DNA of 64,000 nt, from contig NZ_JARUJP010000001.1 of NCBI RefSeq assembly GCF_033659955.1, forward strand, positions 372,001 through 436,000, read 5' to 3'. This document shows, one piece after another, positions 34,308 to 43,603 of this stretch. The first letter of the stretch is position 1; each line of letters starts with the position of its first letter. Both the position numbers and the translations under genes were made by a program. Origin of the DNA: Clostridium_AM tanneri (GTDB lineage Bacteria > Bacillota > Clostridia > Clostridiales > Clostridiaceae). Below the pieces are notes generated by a model. The model was given only the letters and a program-made list of their open reading frames with translations. It made no database searches and was not told where the DNA came from.

Positions 34308-35180
34308 TTAAAGAACACACAGCTCATTTCCTCTTATTTCGTTCTTTAAATATTTAGCTATCTGTTCAGCCCTGTCCATATTAGTGGTAGTAAAAAGTTC
34401 TACCGCTATTCTAGCGTTATCTACACACCTTCTATTCTTCACTGAAGGTATAATATTATGTGCTAATCTGTATATACTTTCCTTATTTATACTTGAGATT
34501 TTATGCACCTTTAACAAAGCCTTAAATCCATAGTTATTGGTATAATTCAAATGATGAATTCCTTGATTAACTATGAGTTTATTTTCACCAGTTATATTAA
34601 AACCCTTTGATAAGGTTCCAAGCATGGCTAAATCCAAATATTTACTTATACATTTCATCTGATAATACATAGATATAGCCTGTGCCAGCTTAAAAGCAAT
34701 TCCTCCTGCTGTTAAAACCTTACAGGGATAGCTGCAGCCTTTTTGATTTGGATTTATTATAACGGTATCTGGCAATTCTTTTTTGCATTTATGGTTATCT
34801 GTTATAATAACATCTATGCCTAACTCCTTGCACAGTTCTACCTGAGAAACAGAATTCACTCCGCAGCCTACAGTTATCATTAGCTTTGCACCTAAAAACT
34901 TTATATGATTTCTTACCACATCTGAGTTTATGCCAAACTTTTCATCTATATCATCAGAAACAAAATACTCTACATCTGCATTTAAATACTTTAAAACCAG
35001 CAGCAATAAAGATACTGATGCTATACCATCTAAATCATAGTATCCATAAATTACTATCTTTTCTCTTTCATTTACTGCCTTTATTATTCTAGTTAAGGCC
35101 TCTTTCATTCCCTTTAAGCGAAAGGGGTCTTGCATATGTGTAAACTCTGAATGATGTATTTTAGTGTTTTGTCTCTCCAT
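34308..35180 (-). CDS. Truncated, degenerate RecJ-like DHH protein
   Basis: 290 residues at the locus where Firmicutes carry full-length recJ (786 aa in B. subtilis), between secF and apt. Sequence identity to RecJ is clear at the N-terminus (DPFRLKGMKEALTRI) and in motif I (YDLDGIAS, D49/D51). Motif II has Gly105 where RecJ has Asp (ITVGCGV against ITVDCG). The DHH motif reads D128-N129-H130. The DHHA1 and C-terminal domains are absent. So the nuclease is probably inactive, yet the frame is intact with GGAGG before ATG 35180, suggesting retained non-catalytic function or recent decay. A terminator separates it from secF. Confidence 0.8.
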   Translation of the reverse strand: MERQNTKIHHSEFTHMQDPFRLKGMKEALTRIIKAVNEREKIVIYGYYDLDGIASVSLLLLVLKYLNADVEYFVSDDIDEKFGINSDVVRNHIKFLGAKLMITVGCGVNSVSQVELCKELGIDVIITDNHKCKKELPDTVIINPNQKGCSYPCKVLTAGGIAFKLAQAISMYYQMKCISKYLDLAMLGTLSKGFNITGENKLIVNQGIHHLNYTNNYGFKALLKVHKISSINKESIYRLAHNIIPSVKNRRCVDNARIAVELFTTTNMDRAEQIAKYLKNEIRGNELCVL

Positions 35181-35271
35181 AATAAAATCCTCCAAATTTA
35201 TCGAAAGCATATATATTATAAATGATATTGTCGTTTTTTACAAATACTTTATAGAAGGATTTGATAGCAAT

Positions 35272-35306
35272 AAAAAATCTAGAGTTTCATATACTCTAGA
35301 TTTTTT
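35272..35306 (-). terminator. Terminator after secDF
   Basis: A 14-bp stem AAAAAATCTAGAGT/ACTCTAGATTTTTT; its A- and T-flanks make it bidirectional. Ends the secD-secF transcript. Confidence 0.85.
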
Positions 35307-35342
35307 ATTTTATCATATTAAACTAGTATTTTAAAGAGTTTA

Positions 35343-36209
35343 CTACTTTGCAGGCTGTAATTTCTTTTTGCCTCCATGTTTTTTTAGCATTACCCAGAAA
35401 GGAGTTGCTATAAATATTGATGAATAGCATCCTGATATTATACCTATTAAAAGTGGTTCTGAGAAGTTTCTTATTGAAGGCACATAAGCATAAACTGCAA
35501 ATAATGTAATTACAACAGTTAAAACTGTATTTATAGATCTAGCCACAGTTTGAGTTATGCTGGCATTTGCAAGCTCTGTTACACTCATTCTTCTAGCATA
35601 TTTTTGGTTTTCTCTTATTCTGTCAAAAACAACTATAGTATCGTTTATAGAATAACCTATAACTGTTAGTATAGCTGCTATGAAACTTGAATCTATAGGT
35701 ATTCTAAAGATAGAATATACTGCTAACATTACAAATATGTCATGCACAATTGATAAAATCGCTGCCATTCCAAATTTAAACTCGAATCTTATGCCTATAT
35801 ATATCAGCATTGCAACAGTTGCTAATAAAACTGCTTGAATAGCCTTATTTCTTGTTTCCTTACCAATTGCAGCACCGATATTTTCTTGATTTGTTAAACT
35901 GCTCTCTTTAAACTTTGCTTTAACATCTTTTTCGATGCTGCTTATATTGTCACTAGTTAAATTAGCACTCTTTATCTCAATAAAAGTGTTATTTACCTTA
36001 TTAGACTGAAAATCTTTATCATACTTTTTAACTATGGCATCAATATCTGCTTTATTAAAGTCTTTACCAATGTTAAATTGAACTACTGTACCACCTTTGA
36101 AATCCAAACCGTATTCCAAGCCTCTAGTAGCCATGAAGCCAAGTCCTACTACTATTATAATTGCAGAAATAGTAAACCATATCTTAGTTTTTTCTATGAT
36201 TTTAAGCAT
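35343..36209 (-). CDS. secF: Protein translocase subunit SecF
   Basis: 288 residues with six predicted membrane helices and a periplasm-type loop after the first. Family blocks GLEYGLDFKGGTVVQ and VIGYSINDTIVVFDRIREN are present. With SecD it uses the ion gradient to drive late export. GGGGGG lies upstream of ATG 36209; one base separates it from secD. Confidence 0.96.
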   Translation of the reverse strand: MLKIIEKTKIWFTISAIIIVVGLGFMATRGLEYGLDFKGGTVVQFNIGKDFNKADIDAIVKKYDKDFQSNKVNNTFIEIKSANLTSDNISSIEKDVKAKFKESSLTNQENIGAAIGKETRNKAIQAVLLATVAMLIYIGIRFEFKFGMAAILSIVHDIFVMLAVYSIFRIPIDSSFIAAILTVIGYSINDTIVVFDRIRENQKYARRMSVTELANASITQTVARSINTVLTVVITLFAVYAYVPSIRNFSEPLLIGIISGCYSSIFIATPFWVMLKKHGGKKKLQPAK

Positions 36210-36210
36210 A

Positions 36211-37479
36211 CTATTTTACCCCCCTTCTGAAATCATGTACTCCGAAGGTTCCTATGGACCATTTATGCTTAAACCATCCCATGCCAGCAGCAAGTTTTAT
36301 TAACCATCTTGTCACTGTTATAGCGGTAAACATACTTAAAGCAACACCTATAATCAGTGTCAATGCGAAACCTTTAACAGAACCTGAACCAAGTCCGTAA
36401 AGTACAACACCGGCAATGATTGTAGTTATATTAGCATCAAGTACAGAAGACATAGCTCTATGGAAACCTGAATCTATTGCTGCCTTAATAGATTTTCCAC
36501 TTTTAAGTTCTTCCTTCATTCTTTCAAATATAAGTATGCTGGCATCTACCGCCATACCTACTGTAAGAAGGAAACCTGCTATACCTGATAGAGTTAAAGT
36601 AACATTTACACTTGCAAAGGCTAAAAGCACTATGTATATATATAGTACCAATGCTATACTTGCAATAACTCCTGGTATTCTATAGTAAAGAATCATAAAT
36701 ATCATTACTATTGCTATACCAACTTTACCAGCTAAAATACTTAATGGAAGTGCGTTTGCACCTAGTGATGCTCCTATTGTCTTAACTTCTACTGGTTTAA
36801 CAGTAACAGGTAGTGCACCAGAGTTAATTATATTAGCCTGTCTCTTAGCTTCGTCAAGACTCTTGCTTCCTGTAATTACAGCTTTACCATTAGTTATATG
36901 AGCTTGAACCGTTGGGCTTGTAAGCTCATCCTCATCCATGGTAATAGTTATAGGCTGACCTATAAACTTTTGAGTTGCATCTGCAAACTTTCTAGTTCCA
37001 GCATCATTTAGCTCAAGACTTATTGTTGGTTTTCCATCCTGTGAATCTACATATGCTGTAGCCTTTTTAACATCTTTACCAGTAAGAATAGTCTGCTTAT
37101 CTGGACCTACAAACTTAAGCTCACCAGTTTTAGCAACACCATCGATAACTTCTTTAGCATCATACTTTCCTGGTATTTCTATTCTTATTCTCTTTTGTCC
37201 TTCTCTTGTAACAACAGTTTCACTTACTCCCAGCTTGTTAACTCTCATAGACAATAATTCTGTTACCTTGCTCATAGTCTCTTGGTCAACTTTATCAGCC
37301 TGAATTTCTTCTAGAACAGAAACTCCCCCCTGAAGATCAAGTCCTCTATTTATAACTTCACTAAAGGGTTTTAATCTATATCCTCCAGCAGTGACTCCAT
37401 AGACACCAGAATAAGCTAGAAAACCTATTACAAGTACACATAGTATAAATAGTACGGTACTTTTTGTCCTATTCTTCAT
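36211..37479 (-). CDS. secD: Protein translocase subunit SecD
   Basis: 422 residues with an N-terminal membrane helix, the P1-type extracytoplasmic domain (NRGLDLQGGVSVLEE) and five C-terminal helices (TVGMAVDASILIFERMKEE). ATG 37479 has AAAGGAGG 6 bases upstream; the ATG two codons earlier is too close. Forms SecDF with the next gene and works with YajC, encoded nearby. Confidence 0.96.
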   Translation of the reverse strand: MKNRTKSTVLFILCVLVIGFLAYSGVYGVTAGGYRLKPFSEVINRGLDLQGGVSVLEEIQADKVDQETMSKVTELLSMRVNKLGVSETVVTREGQKRIRIEIPGKYDAKEVIDGVAKTGELKFVGPDKQTILTGKDVKKATAYVDSQDGKPTISLELNDAGTRKFADATQKFIGQPITITMDEDELTSPTVQAHITNGKAVITGSKSLDEAKRQANIINSGALPVTVKPVEVKTIGASLGANALPLSILAGKVGIAIVMIFMILYYRIPGVIASIALVLYIYIVLLAFASVNVTLTLSGIAGFLLTVGMAVDASILIFERMKEELKSGKSIKAAIDSGFHRAMSSVLDANITTIIAGVVLYGLGSGSVKGFALTLIIGVALSMFTAITVTRWLIKLAAGMGWFKHKWSIGTFGVHDFRRGVK

Positions 37480-37635
37480 TTTCATCCTCCTTTGTGTATA
37501 ATCAGTTCCTTATATTTACAAACATATACATAAGCCATTATATTACTTTAAAAAAATCCCGTCAATAAAAAAGATTAGTCAATATTTATAAGATTTAAGT
37601 ACTTTGTAAACTATATATGGATTTTGTAAATACTA

Positions 37636-39006
37636 CTACTTTTCTTCCATAACTTTTGATTTTAATGCAATTGCACACTCTATTCTCTTTTTCTGCATCT
37701 TACATCCTAATGAATATGGTATATTCATGTCACCATTAAAGTTGTAGTTATTTGCTTGACATCCTCCACTGCAGTAAAATCTTGCCCAGCATTTTTTACA
37801 CTCTGGCTTGTTATATATGTGGGCTTTCTTGAACTTATTTTCTATATCTTTATTTAATTCTTTATTGTCATATATGCTTCCAACTTTAAAATCTTCATTT
37901 CCTACAAATTGATGACATGGGTATATATCTCCATCTGGAGTTATAGCTACATATTCATGTCCAGCTCCGCAGCCTGATATTCTCTTATATACACAAGGTC
38001 CGCCCTGAAGATCTATATTGAAATGATAGAATTTAAACTCTCTTCCCTCTTTATGACGTTTAACCATTTCCTCATAAAGCTTATCATATTGCTCATATAT
38101 AGTTGGAAGGTCTTCCTCTCTTAATGAAAGAGGATGTTCTTCTGGAAGAACTACTGGTTCTACAGATATTTCATCAAAACCCTCTTCTGCTAAAAACTTT
38201 ACATCCTCAAAGAAATCGGTATTTTCTCTTGTAAAGGTTCCTCTAGCATAGTACTGTTTTGACTTGTCCCTCACTTCTACCATCTTCTTTATTTTAGGCA
38301 ATATAGCATCAAAGCTTCCGCTTCCGTCTACCCTTACCCTTACTTTGTCATTTATTTCTTTTCTTCCATCTATGCTTAAAACTATATTTCCCATATTTTT
38401 ATCTAGATAGTCCATTATCTCATCGTTTAATAGAGTTGCATTAGTTGTCATCGTAAATCTTATGTTTTTATTATGCATTTTTTCCTTTTCTTTCCCATAT
38501 TCTACGATTTCCTTTATAGTATTAAAGGCCATTAATGGTTCTCCACCAAATAAATCTATCTCAATATTTTTTCTAGGACCGGATTTTTCTATAACAAAAT
38601 CTATAGATTTTTTTCCTACTTCTGCAGACATCATTTTTCTACAGCCTTTGTACTCTCCTTCATCTGCAAAGCAATATTTACATCTTAAGTTACAGTCATG
38701 CACTATATTTAGACACAATGCTTTTACAAAGGATTCTCCATTATCAGAAGCTAAAGCTATTCCTTCATATAGATCCTTTGAGTATAGTATTCCCTCTGTA
38801 ACTAGCTCTTCAACTTCACCGTAAGCTTCCCTTATTATTTCTTCTGAATACTTGTCCTTAAATTCAGCTAAAAGTTCATCTAAACCTCTTAACTTTTCAT
38901 CATCTAAAAGATCGTACACCAATTCATCCACTACATGTACTGATCCTGAATTTATATCAATTATGTAATAATCTTCACCTTGTTTAAACTTATGTATATC
39001 TGCCAC
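37636..39006 (-). CDS. scfB: SCIFF peptide maturase, radical SAM/SPASM enzyme
   Basis: 456 residues. An N-terminal peptide-recognition (RRE-like) region comes first. The radical SAM motif C-NLR-C-KY-C is at about residue 105. The C-terminal SPASM-type domain carries many cysteines (CGAGHEYVAITPDGDIYPC, KPECKKCWARFYCSGGC). It forms the Cys-Thr thioether crosslink in the SCIFF peptide encoded just upstream. GTG start at 39006 after GGAGG. The context with scfA makes the assignment firm. Confidence 0.95.
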   Translation of the reverse strand: MADIHKFKQGEDYYIIDINSGSVHVVDELVYDLLDDEKLRGLDELLAEFKDKYSEEIIREAYGEVEELVTEGILYSKDLYEGIALASDNGESFVKALCLNIVHDCNLRCKYCFADEGEYKGCRKMMSAEVGKKSIDFVIEKSGPRKNIEIDLFGGEPLMAFNTIKEIVEYGKEKEKMHNKNIRFTMTTNATLLNDEIMDYLDKNMGNIVLSIDGRKEINDKVRVRVDGSGSFDAILPKIKKMVEVRDKSKQYYARGTFTRENTDFFEDVKFLAEEGFDEISVEPVVLPEEHPLSLREEDLPTIYEQYDKLYEEMVKRHKEGREFKFYHFNIDLQGGPCVYKRISGCGAGHEYVAITPDGDIYPCHQFVGNEDFKVGSIYDNKELNKDIENKFKKAHIYNKPECKKCWARFYCSGGCQANNYNFNGDMNIPYSLGCKMQKKRIECAIALKSKVMEEK

Positions 39007-39095
39007 TTTAATTTCCTCCTTGTTAAATGTACCTATTTATAAATTATTTTAATTAATTATACTCTAAACACAAAGCTATAAATGTCTACTTAAAG

Positions 39096-39126
39096 TTAAA
39101 GCAGTAACATTATGTTACTGCTTTAA
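39096..39126 (-). terminator. Hairpin between scfA and scfB, attenuator-like
   Basis: A perfect 14-bp stem TTAAAGCAGTAACA with a 3-base loop, 6 bases after the scfA stop. It lacks a strong U-run, so probably reduces rather than abolishes read-through into scfB and keeps peptide in excess over enzyme. Confidence 0.6.
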
Positions 39127-39132
39127 TGTATA

Positions 39133-39270
39133 TTAATTTTCGCAAGCTAAGTTAGCCACTGTACAAGAAGTTTTGCATGCTGATTGACATGAGTTAGCAC
39201 ACTCTTTGCATCCTGGCTTCTTTAAGCTGTCCTTTAAGTTAGTTCTGTTTATTGTTCTTATATGTTTCAT
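39133..39270 (-). CDS. scfA: SCIFF (six-cysteine) ribosomal peptide precursor
   Basis: 45 residues with six cysteines at 21, 24, 28, 32, 36 and 43, the SCIFF (six cysteines in forty-five) pattern. Leader KHIRTINRTNLKDSLKKPG, core GCKECANSC...CKTSCT. Cys32 and Thr37 occupy the positions crosslinked in the characterised C. thermocellum peptide CteA. GGAGGAA before ATG 39270. Nearly universal in Clostridia; biological role unknown. Confidence 0.95.
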   Translation of the reverse strand: MKHIRTINRTNLKDSLKKPGCKECANSCQSACKTSCTVANLACEN

Positions 39271-39374
39271 ATAAAATTCCTCCATTTTTAAAGTTTTCCG
39301 TTTGATTATAACATAAACTAAGGATAAAATAAAGTTTTAATAATGGACAATTTCCTTAGATGCTTACTGCTATT

Positions 39375-39743
39375 TTACAAATTTATTCCTATAATTCCTG
39401 ACAATGCCCCTACAAACACAGCAAGGAAAAACCTGAGCATTCTGTCTGTGCCTATAACTGCTGAGTTTCCTGATATTACCGAAACTATATAAAGTATAGA
39501 TAAGTACAACAGTGTGACAAGAATTCCTATAAACCAACCTCTTCTTTTGATTTTTCTAACTGCATAAATAGCTCCGTACATTATGCTTAAAAGAGTTGTG
39601 ATAAGATAAAACATTGAGCTTACACTTTCACTAACATCAATAAAGGTCATTATAACTGCAAAAATCAAAAGTAATACCACTGTTATGATAAAACCCCTAA
39701 GTACCCCTTCCGCCGCAGGAAGGTAGCTGTTGTTTTTTTCCAT
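39375..39743 (-). CDS. TIGR04086-family membrane protein
   Basis: 122 residues, four predicted membrane helices, short charged loop IRKIKRRGW. Matches the family of small clostridial membrane proteins that sits next to the SCIFF genes and yajC; function unknown. ATG 39743 follows GGGAGGTG; the longer frame from 39752 lies within that site. Confidence 0.85.
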   Translation of the reverse strand: MEKNNSYLPAAEGVLRGFIITVVLLLIFAVIMTFIDVSESVSSMFYLITTLLSIMYGAIYAVRKIKRRGWFIGILVTLLYLSILYIVSVISGNSAVIGTDRMLRFFLAVFVGALSGIIGINL

Positions 39744-39802
39744 AAAAAACACCTCCCATCTAATAGTATCTATGTAGAGAGAAGGTGTTTTATGATTAAA
39801 AT

Positions 39803-40123
39803 TTAGGCTTCCTTTTTAGTTTCAACCTTTTTTTCTTCTGGTTTCTTCTCAAGAGGCTCAACTTCAGCTAATAAATTTAACACTCCAGTTTTATCAAGCT
39901 TTATTTTAACTCTGTCTGGTCCAGTTTGCACTATGATAAATCTGTCCTGAGTATTTACTATCTTACCTACCATACCGCCTTTAGTCATAATTTCATCATT
40001 TACTTTAAGGTTGTCTAACATTGCTCTGTATTTCTTTTTTCTTTTATTTTCTGGTATAAATATTATTAAGTAAAAGAAGAGCATCATGAATAATATTGGT
40101 GATAATTGAATTAATAGTTTCAT
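39803..40123 (-). CDS. yajC: Preprotein translocase subunit YajC
   Basis: 106 residues with one N-terminal membrane helix (LSPILFMMLFFYLIIFIP), then KKKYRAMLDNLKVNDEIMTKGGMVGKI, the YajC signature, and a Lys/Glu-rich tail. Binds SecDF. ATG 40123 follows AGGAGGTG; an upstream in-frame start at 40156 has no ribosome site. Between tgt and the SCIFF genes. Confidence 0.94.
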   Translation of the reverse strand: MKLLIQLSPILFMMLFFYLIIFIPENKRKKKYRAMLDNLKVNDEIMTKGGMVGKIVNTQDRFIIVQTGPDRVKIKLDKTGVLNLLAEVEPLEKKPEEKKVETKKEA

Positions 40124-40292
40124 CCTATTCACCTCCTTTATTTCTGTCTTATCCATTTATAATAAGTTAACAATGGACAATAGATAGATAAGGTTCTCTT
40201 TTATAAAATTTCACTTAACATCAATTGTCCTCTGTCAATTATCTACCATATTTATTAATTGCAACAATTCCTTAGTGGGAGTATTGTCTAAG

Positions 40293-41423
40293 CTACGCTC
40301 TTCCACCCCATTGCTCCAGCTTCTCTTTCTTATATTCTTTAAAATAATCTCCGTCAATAGCATCTCTTATTTCCTTCATAAGATTATTGTAGAAGTAAAG
40401 ATTGTGTAGTACGCAAAGTCTCATCGCAAGCATTTCCTTGGCCTTAAATAAGTGTCTTATATAAGCTCTTGAATAATTCTTACATGTAGGACACTGACAG
40501 CCTTCATCTATTGGACTACCATCCAACTCAAATTTTGCATTCATTAAGTTTATTTTACCATCTTTAGTAAATACATGTCCATGCCTTCCATTTCTCGCTG
40601 GAAGAACACAATCAAAAAAGTCTACTCCTCTATCTACAGCTTCAAGTATATTACTTGGGAGACCTACACCCATAAGATAAATTGGCTTATCCTCTGGAAG
40701 ATGGGGAGCAACTGCATCTATTATTCTGTACATTTCCTCATGGGTTTCTCCAACTGCTAAACCTCCGATAGCATAGCCGTCTAGGTCTAATTTAGTTATA
40801 GTTTTAGCATGTTCTATTCTTATATCCTCATATACTCCACCTTGATTTATTCCAAAAAGCATTTGCTTTTTATTTATAGTATCTGGTAGAGAATTTAATC
40901 TATCCATTTCCTCTTTGCATCTATGAAGCCATCTAGTGGTTCTTTCTACAGATTTTATAACATACTCTCTAGGTGAAGGGTTTGGTATGCATTCATCAAA
41001 GGCCATAGCTATTGTAGAAGCTAAATTGCTTTGTATTCTCATGCTTTCTTCCGGTCCCATAAATATCTTCTTTCCATCAATATGAGAGTTAAAGTATACT
41101 CCTTCTTCTTTAATCTTTCTCATCTTTGATAATGAAAACACTTGGAAACCACCGGAATCTGTTAAAATAGGTCTATCCCAGTTCATAAATTTATGTAATC
41201 CACCCATTTTTCTCACTACTTCATCACCAGGTCTTAAATGAAGATGGTAGGTATTAGAAAGTTCAACCTGACATCCTATTTCCTTTAAATCCATGCTAGA
41301 CACAGCTCCCTTTATGGCTGCTAATGTTCCTACATTCATAAATACTGGAGTCTGAACTACACCATGAGGAGTGGTAAATTCTCCTCTTCTAGCCTTTCCA
41401 CTTTTCTTAAGTAATTTGTACAT
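40293..41423 (-). CDS. tgt: Queuine tRNA-ribosyltransferase
   Basis: 376 residues. LTDSGGFQVFSL (catalytic Asp), FGINQGGVYEDIR, GYAIGGLAVGE, and zinc ligands in CQCPTCKNYSRAYIRHL. Exchanges guanine 34 for preQ1 in tRNA anticodons. AGGAGTG before ATG. Followed by yajC, preceded by queA, the classical ruvAB-queA-tgt-yajC-secDF order. Confidence 0.97.
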   Translation of the reverse strand: MYKLLKKSGKARRGEFTTPHGVVQTPVFMNVGTLAAIKGAVSSMDLKEIGCQVELSNTYHLHLRPGDEVVRKMGGLHKFMNWDRPILTDSGGFQVFSLSKMRKIKEEGVYFNSHIDGKKIFMGPEESMRIQSNLASTIAMAFDECIPNPSPREYVIKSVERTTRWLHRCKEEMDRLNSLPDTINKKQMLFGINQGGVYEDIRIEHAKTITKLDLDGYAIGGLAVGETHEEMYRIIDAVAPHLPEDKPIYLMGVGLPSNILEAVDRGVDFFDCVLPARNGRHGHVFTKDGKINLMNAKFELDGSPIDEGCQCPTCKNYSRAYIRHLFKAKEMLAMRLCVLHNLYFYNNLMKEIRDAIDGDYFKEYKKEKLEQWGGRA

Positions 41424-41488
41424 CTAAACACTCCTTTTTCAACTAGCCTTATATAATCTATTAGTAACTAACTTTTTAGAATTTAATC

Positions 41489-42514
41489 TTACTTTATAAA
41501 CATAGCATCTCCAAAGCTAAAAAATCTATATCTTTCCTTTACCGCTAAGTCATAGGCCTTCATTACATTTTCTCTTCCAGCTAAAGCACTTACAAGCATT
41601 ATTAAAGTTGACTGTGGAAGATGGAAATTTGTAATTAGTTTATCTACGATTTTATATTTGTATCCCGGGTATATAAATATATCTGTCCATCCTGACTGTT
41701 CTCTTACCCTTCCGTTTTCATCACCTATAGTTTCTAAGGTCCTACAGGAAGTAGTTCCCACTGCTATCACATTTTTTCCACTTTCCTTTGTTCTATTTAT
41801 TATATCAGCAGTAGCCTTTGACATACAATAGTATTCTGAATGCATATTGTGCTCTAGTATATTTTCTACCTTTACAGGTCTAAAAGTTCCAAGTCCAACA
41901 TGGAGGGTTAAAAAGGCTATATTTACACCCTTTTCTTTTATCTGCTCTAAAAGTTCCTTGGTAAAATGAAGGCCAGCTGTAGGTGCTGCTGCTGATCCCT
42001 GTTCTTTAGAGTAAACAGTTTGGTACATTTCCTTATCATCAAGCTTTTCTGTTATATATGGAGGCAGCGGCATTTGCCCTAATCTGTCTAAAACTTCTTC
42101 AAATATACCTTCATATTCAAATTTAACTATTCTACTTCCTTCTTCTCCCATACCTACAACTTCTGCTTTAAGCTCTTCGTTTCCAAATACAAATCTACTA
42201 CCTATCTGGGCTCTCTTACCTGGTTTAACTAGGGTCTCCCAGGTATCCTTATCTGTTCTTTTTAAAAGTAAGAACTCCATTTTCCCGCCAGTGCCTTCTT
42301 TTCCGCCTATAAGTCTTGCTGGAAGTACTCTTGTATCGTTAAGTACAAGACAGTCCCCAGGCTGCAGATAATCCACTATATCTTTAAAAATCTTATGTTC
42401 AATTTCACCTGTTTCCTTATCTAAAAGCATTAATCTTGCTTCATCCCTTTGCTCTAATGGATGTTGAGCAATCAACTCTTCTGGTAAGTAAAAATCAAAG
42501 TCTGTAACCTTCAA
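41489..42514 (-). CDS. queA: S-adenosylmethionine:tRNA ribosyltransferase-isomerase
   Basis: 341 residues. PEELIAQHPLEQRDEARLM, LNDTRVLPARL, GSAAAPTAGLHFT, LTLHVGLGTFRPV and ITNFHLPQSTLIMLVSA are QueA blocks. Adds the epoxycyclopentane ring to preQ1-tRNA. I prefer the TTG at 42514 (MKVTDFDFYLPEEL), which matches other QueA N-termini; GTG 42526 is the alternative. Between ruvB and tgt. Confidence 0.95.
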   Translation of the reverse strand: MKVTDFDFYLPEELIAQHPLEQRDEARLMLLDKETGEIEHKIFKDIVDYLQPGDCLVLNDTRVLPARLIGGKEGTGGKMEFLLLKRTDKDTWETLVKPGKRAQIGSRFVFGNEELKAEVVGMGEEGSRIVKFEYEGIFEEVLDRLGQMPLPPYITEKLDDKEMYQTVYSKEQGSAAAPTAGLHFTKELLEQIKEKGVNIAFLTLHVGLGTFRPVKVENILEHNMHSEYYCMSKATADIINRTKESGKNVIAVGTTSCRTLETIGDENGRVREQSGWTDIFIYPGYKYKIVDKLITNFHLPQSTLIMLVSALAGRENVMKAYDLAVKERYRFFSFGDAMFIK

Positions 42515-42547
42515 AATATTCCACACTCTCTTTCTTTTGTAAGCTAA

Positions 42548-43585
42548 TTATTTATCAAATATAGAGGATTGATTACCTGATACTCTATCTGGCTTTTTTA
42601 CTCTATTTAGGTGCACATAAGCACTATCTGATGCCACTCTTCCTCTTGGTGTCCTTATTATAAAGCCCTTTTGTAACAAGTAGGGTTCATAGACATCTTG
42701 AATAGTATCCAGTTCTTCTCCAATAAAGTACGCAAGAGTTTCAAGTCCAACAGGCCCTCCATTAAAGCTATCTATTATTGCTGTTAATATTTTATTATCT
42801 ATACTGTCAAAACCTTCTTTATCTACATCTAAAAGTTCTAAAGCTGCCTTTGTTGTTTCCAAGTCTATTATTCCCGTTCCTCTAACATCTGAATAGTCTC
42901 TCACTCTTTTTAAGAGTCTGTTAGCTATTCTTGGTGTTCCTCTTGATCTCTTTCCTATTTCATAAGCAGCCTCTTCATCTATTTCTGTATTTAATATCCT
43001 AGCAGATCTTACTATGATCTCTTTAAGCTCATCATTTTCATAAAATTCCATAGGACATAATACACCAAATCTGTCCCTCAAAGGTGATGTTAAAAGACCT
43101 ACTCTTGTAGTTGCTCCTATAAGAGTAAATTTAGGAAGGTCCAGTCTTATAGATTTCGCAGAAGCTCCTTTTCCAATAACAATGTCTAGAGCATAATCCT
43201 CCATAGCAGGGTACAGTATTTCTTCAACATTCCTATTTAATCTATGAATTTCATCTATAAATAAGACATCATAATCATTAAGACTTGTTAAAATTGCTGC
43301 TAAATCTCCTGCTCTTTCTATAGCTGGTCCTGAAGTAACCTTTAAAGTTCCTCCCATTTCCATAGCTATGATATTTGCTAAGGTAGTTTTACCTAGACCT
43401 GGTGGTCCATAGAGGAGTACATGATCTAATGCTTCTTTTCTTTTTTTAGCCGCTTCTATAAAAATCTTAAGCTTATCCTTAACCTTTTTTTGTCCAATAT
43501 ATTCCTTTAATCTTTGAGGTCTCAAGCTATATTCATTATCTCTATCCTCATCTAAATTTGAAGCCGTTACTATTCTTTCTTCCAT
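42548..43585 (-). CDS. ruvB: Holliday junction helicase RuvB
   Basis: 345 residues. Walker A LLYGPPGLGKTTLA, Walker B LFIDEIHRLN, sensor ATTRVGLL, arginine region LRDRFGV and winged-helix C-terminus (PRGRVASDSAYVHL). Motor of branch migration with RuvA. ATG 43585 with AGGTGGTGG upstream; the longer frame begins inside that site. Confidence 0.97.
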   Translation of the reverse strand: MEERIVTASNLDEDRDNEYSLRPQRLKEYIGQKKVKDKLKIFIEAAKKRKEALDHVLLYGPPGLGKTTLANIIAMEMGGTLKVTSGPAIERAGDLAAILTSLNDYDVLFIDEIHRLNRNVEEILYPAMEDYALDIVIGKGASAKSIRLDLPKFTLIGATTRVGLLTSPLRDRFGVLCPMEFYENDELKEIIVRSARILNTEIDEEAAYEIGKRSRGTPRIANRLLKRVRDYSDVRGTGIIDLETTKAALELLDVDKEGFDSIDNKILTAIIDSFNGGPVGLETLAYFIGEELDTIQDVYEPYLLQKGFIIRTPRGRVASDSAYVHLNRVKKPDRVSGNQSSIFDK

Positions 43586-43603
43586 AACCACCACCACCTA
43601 TTT

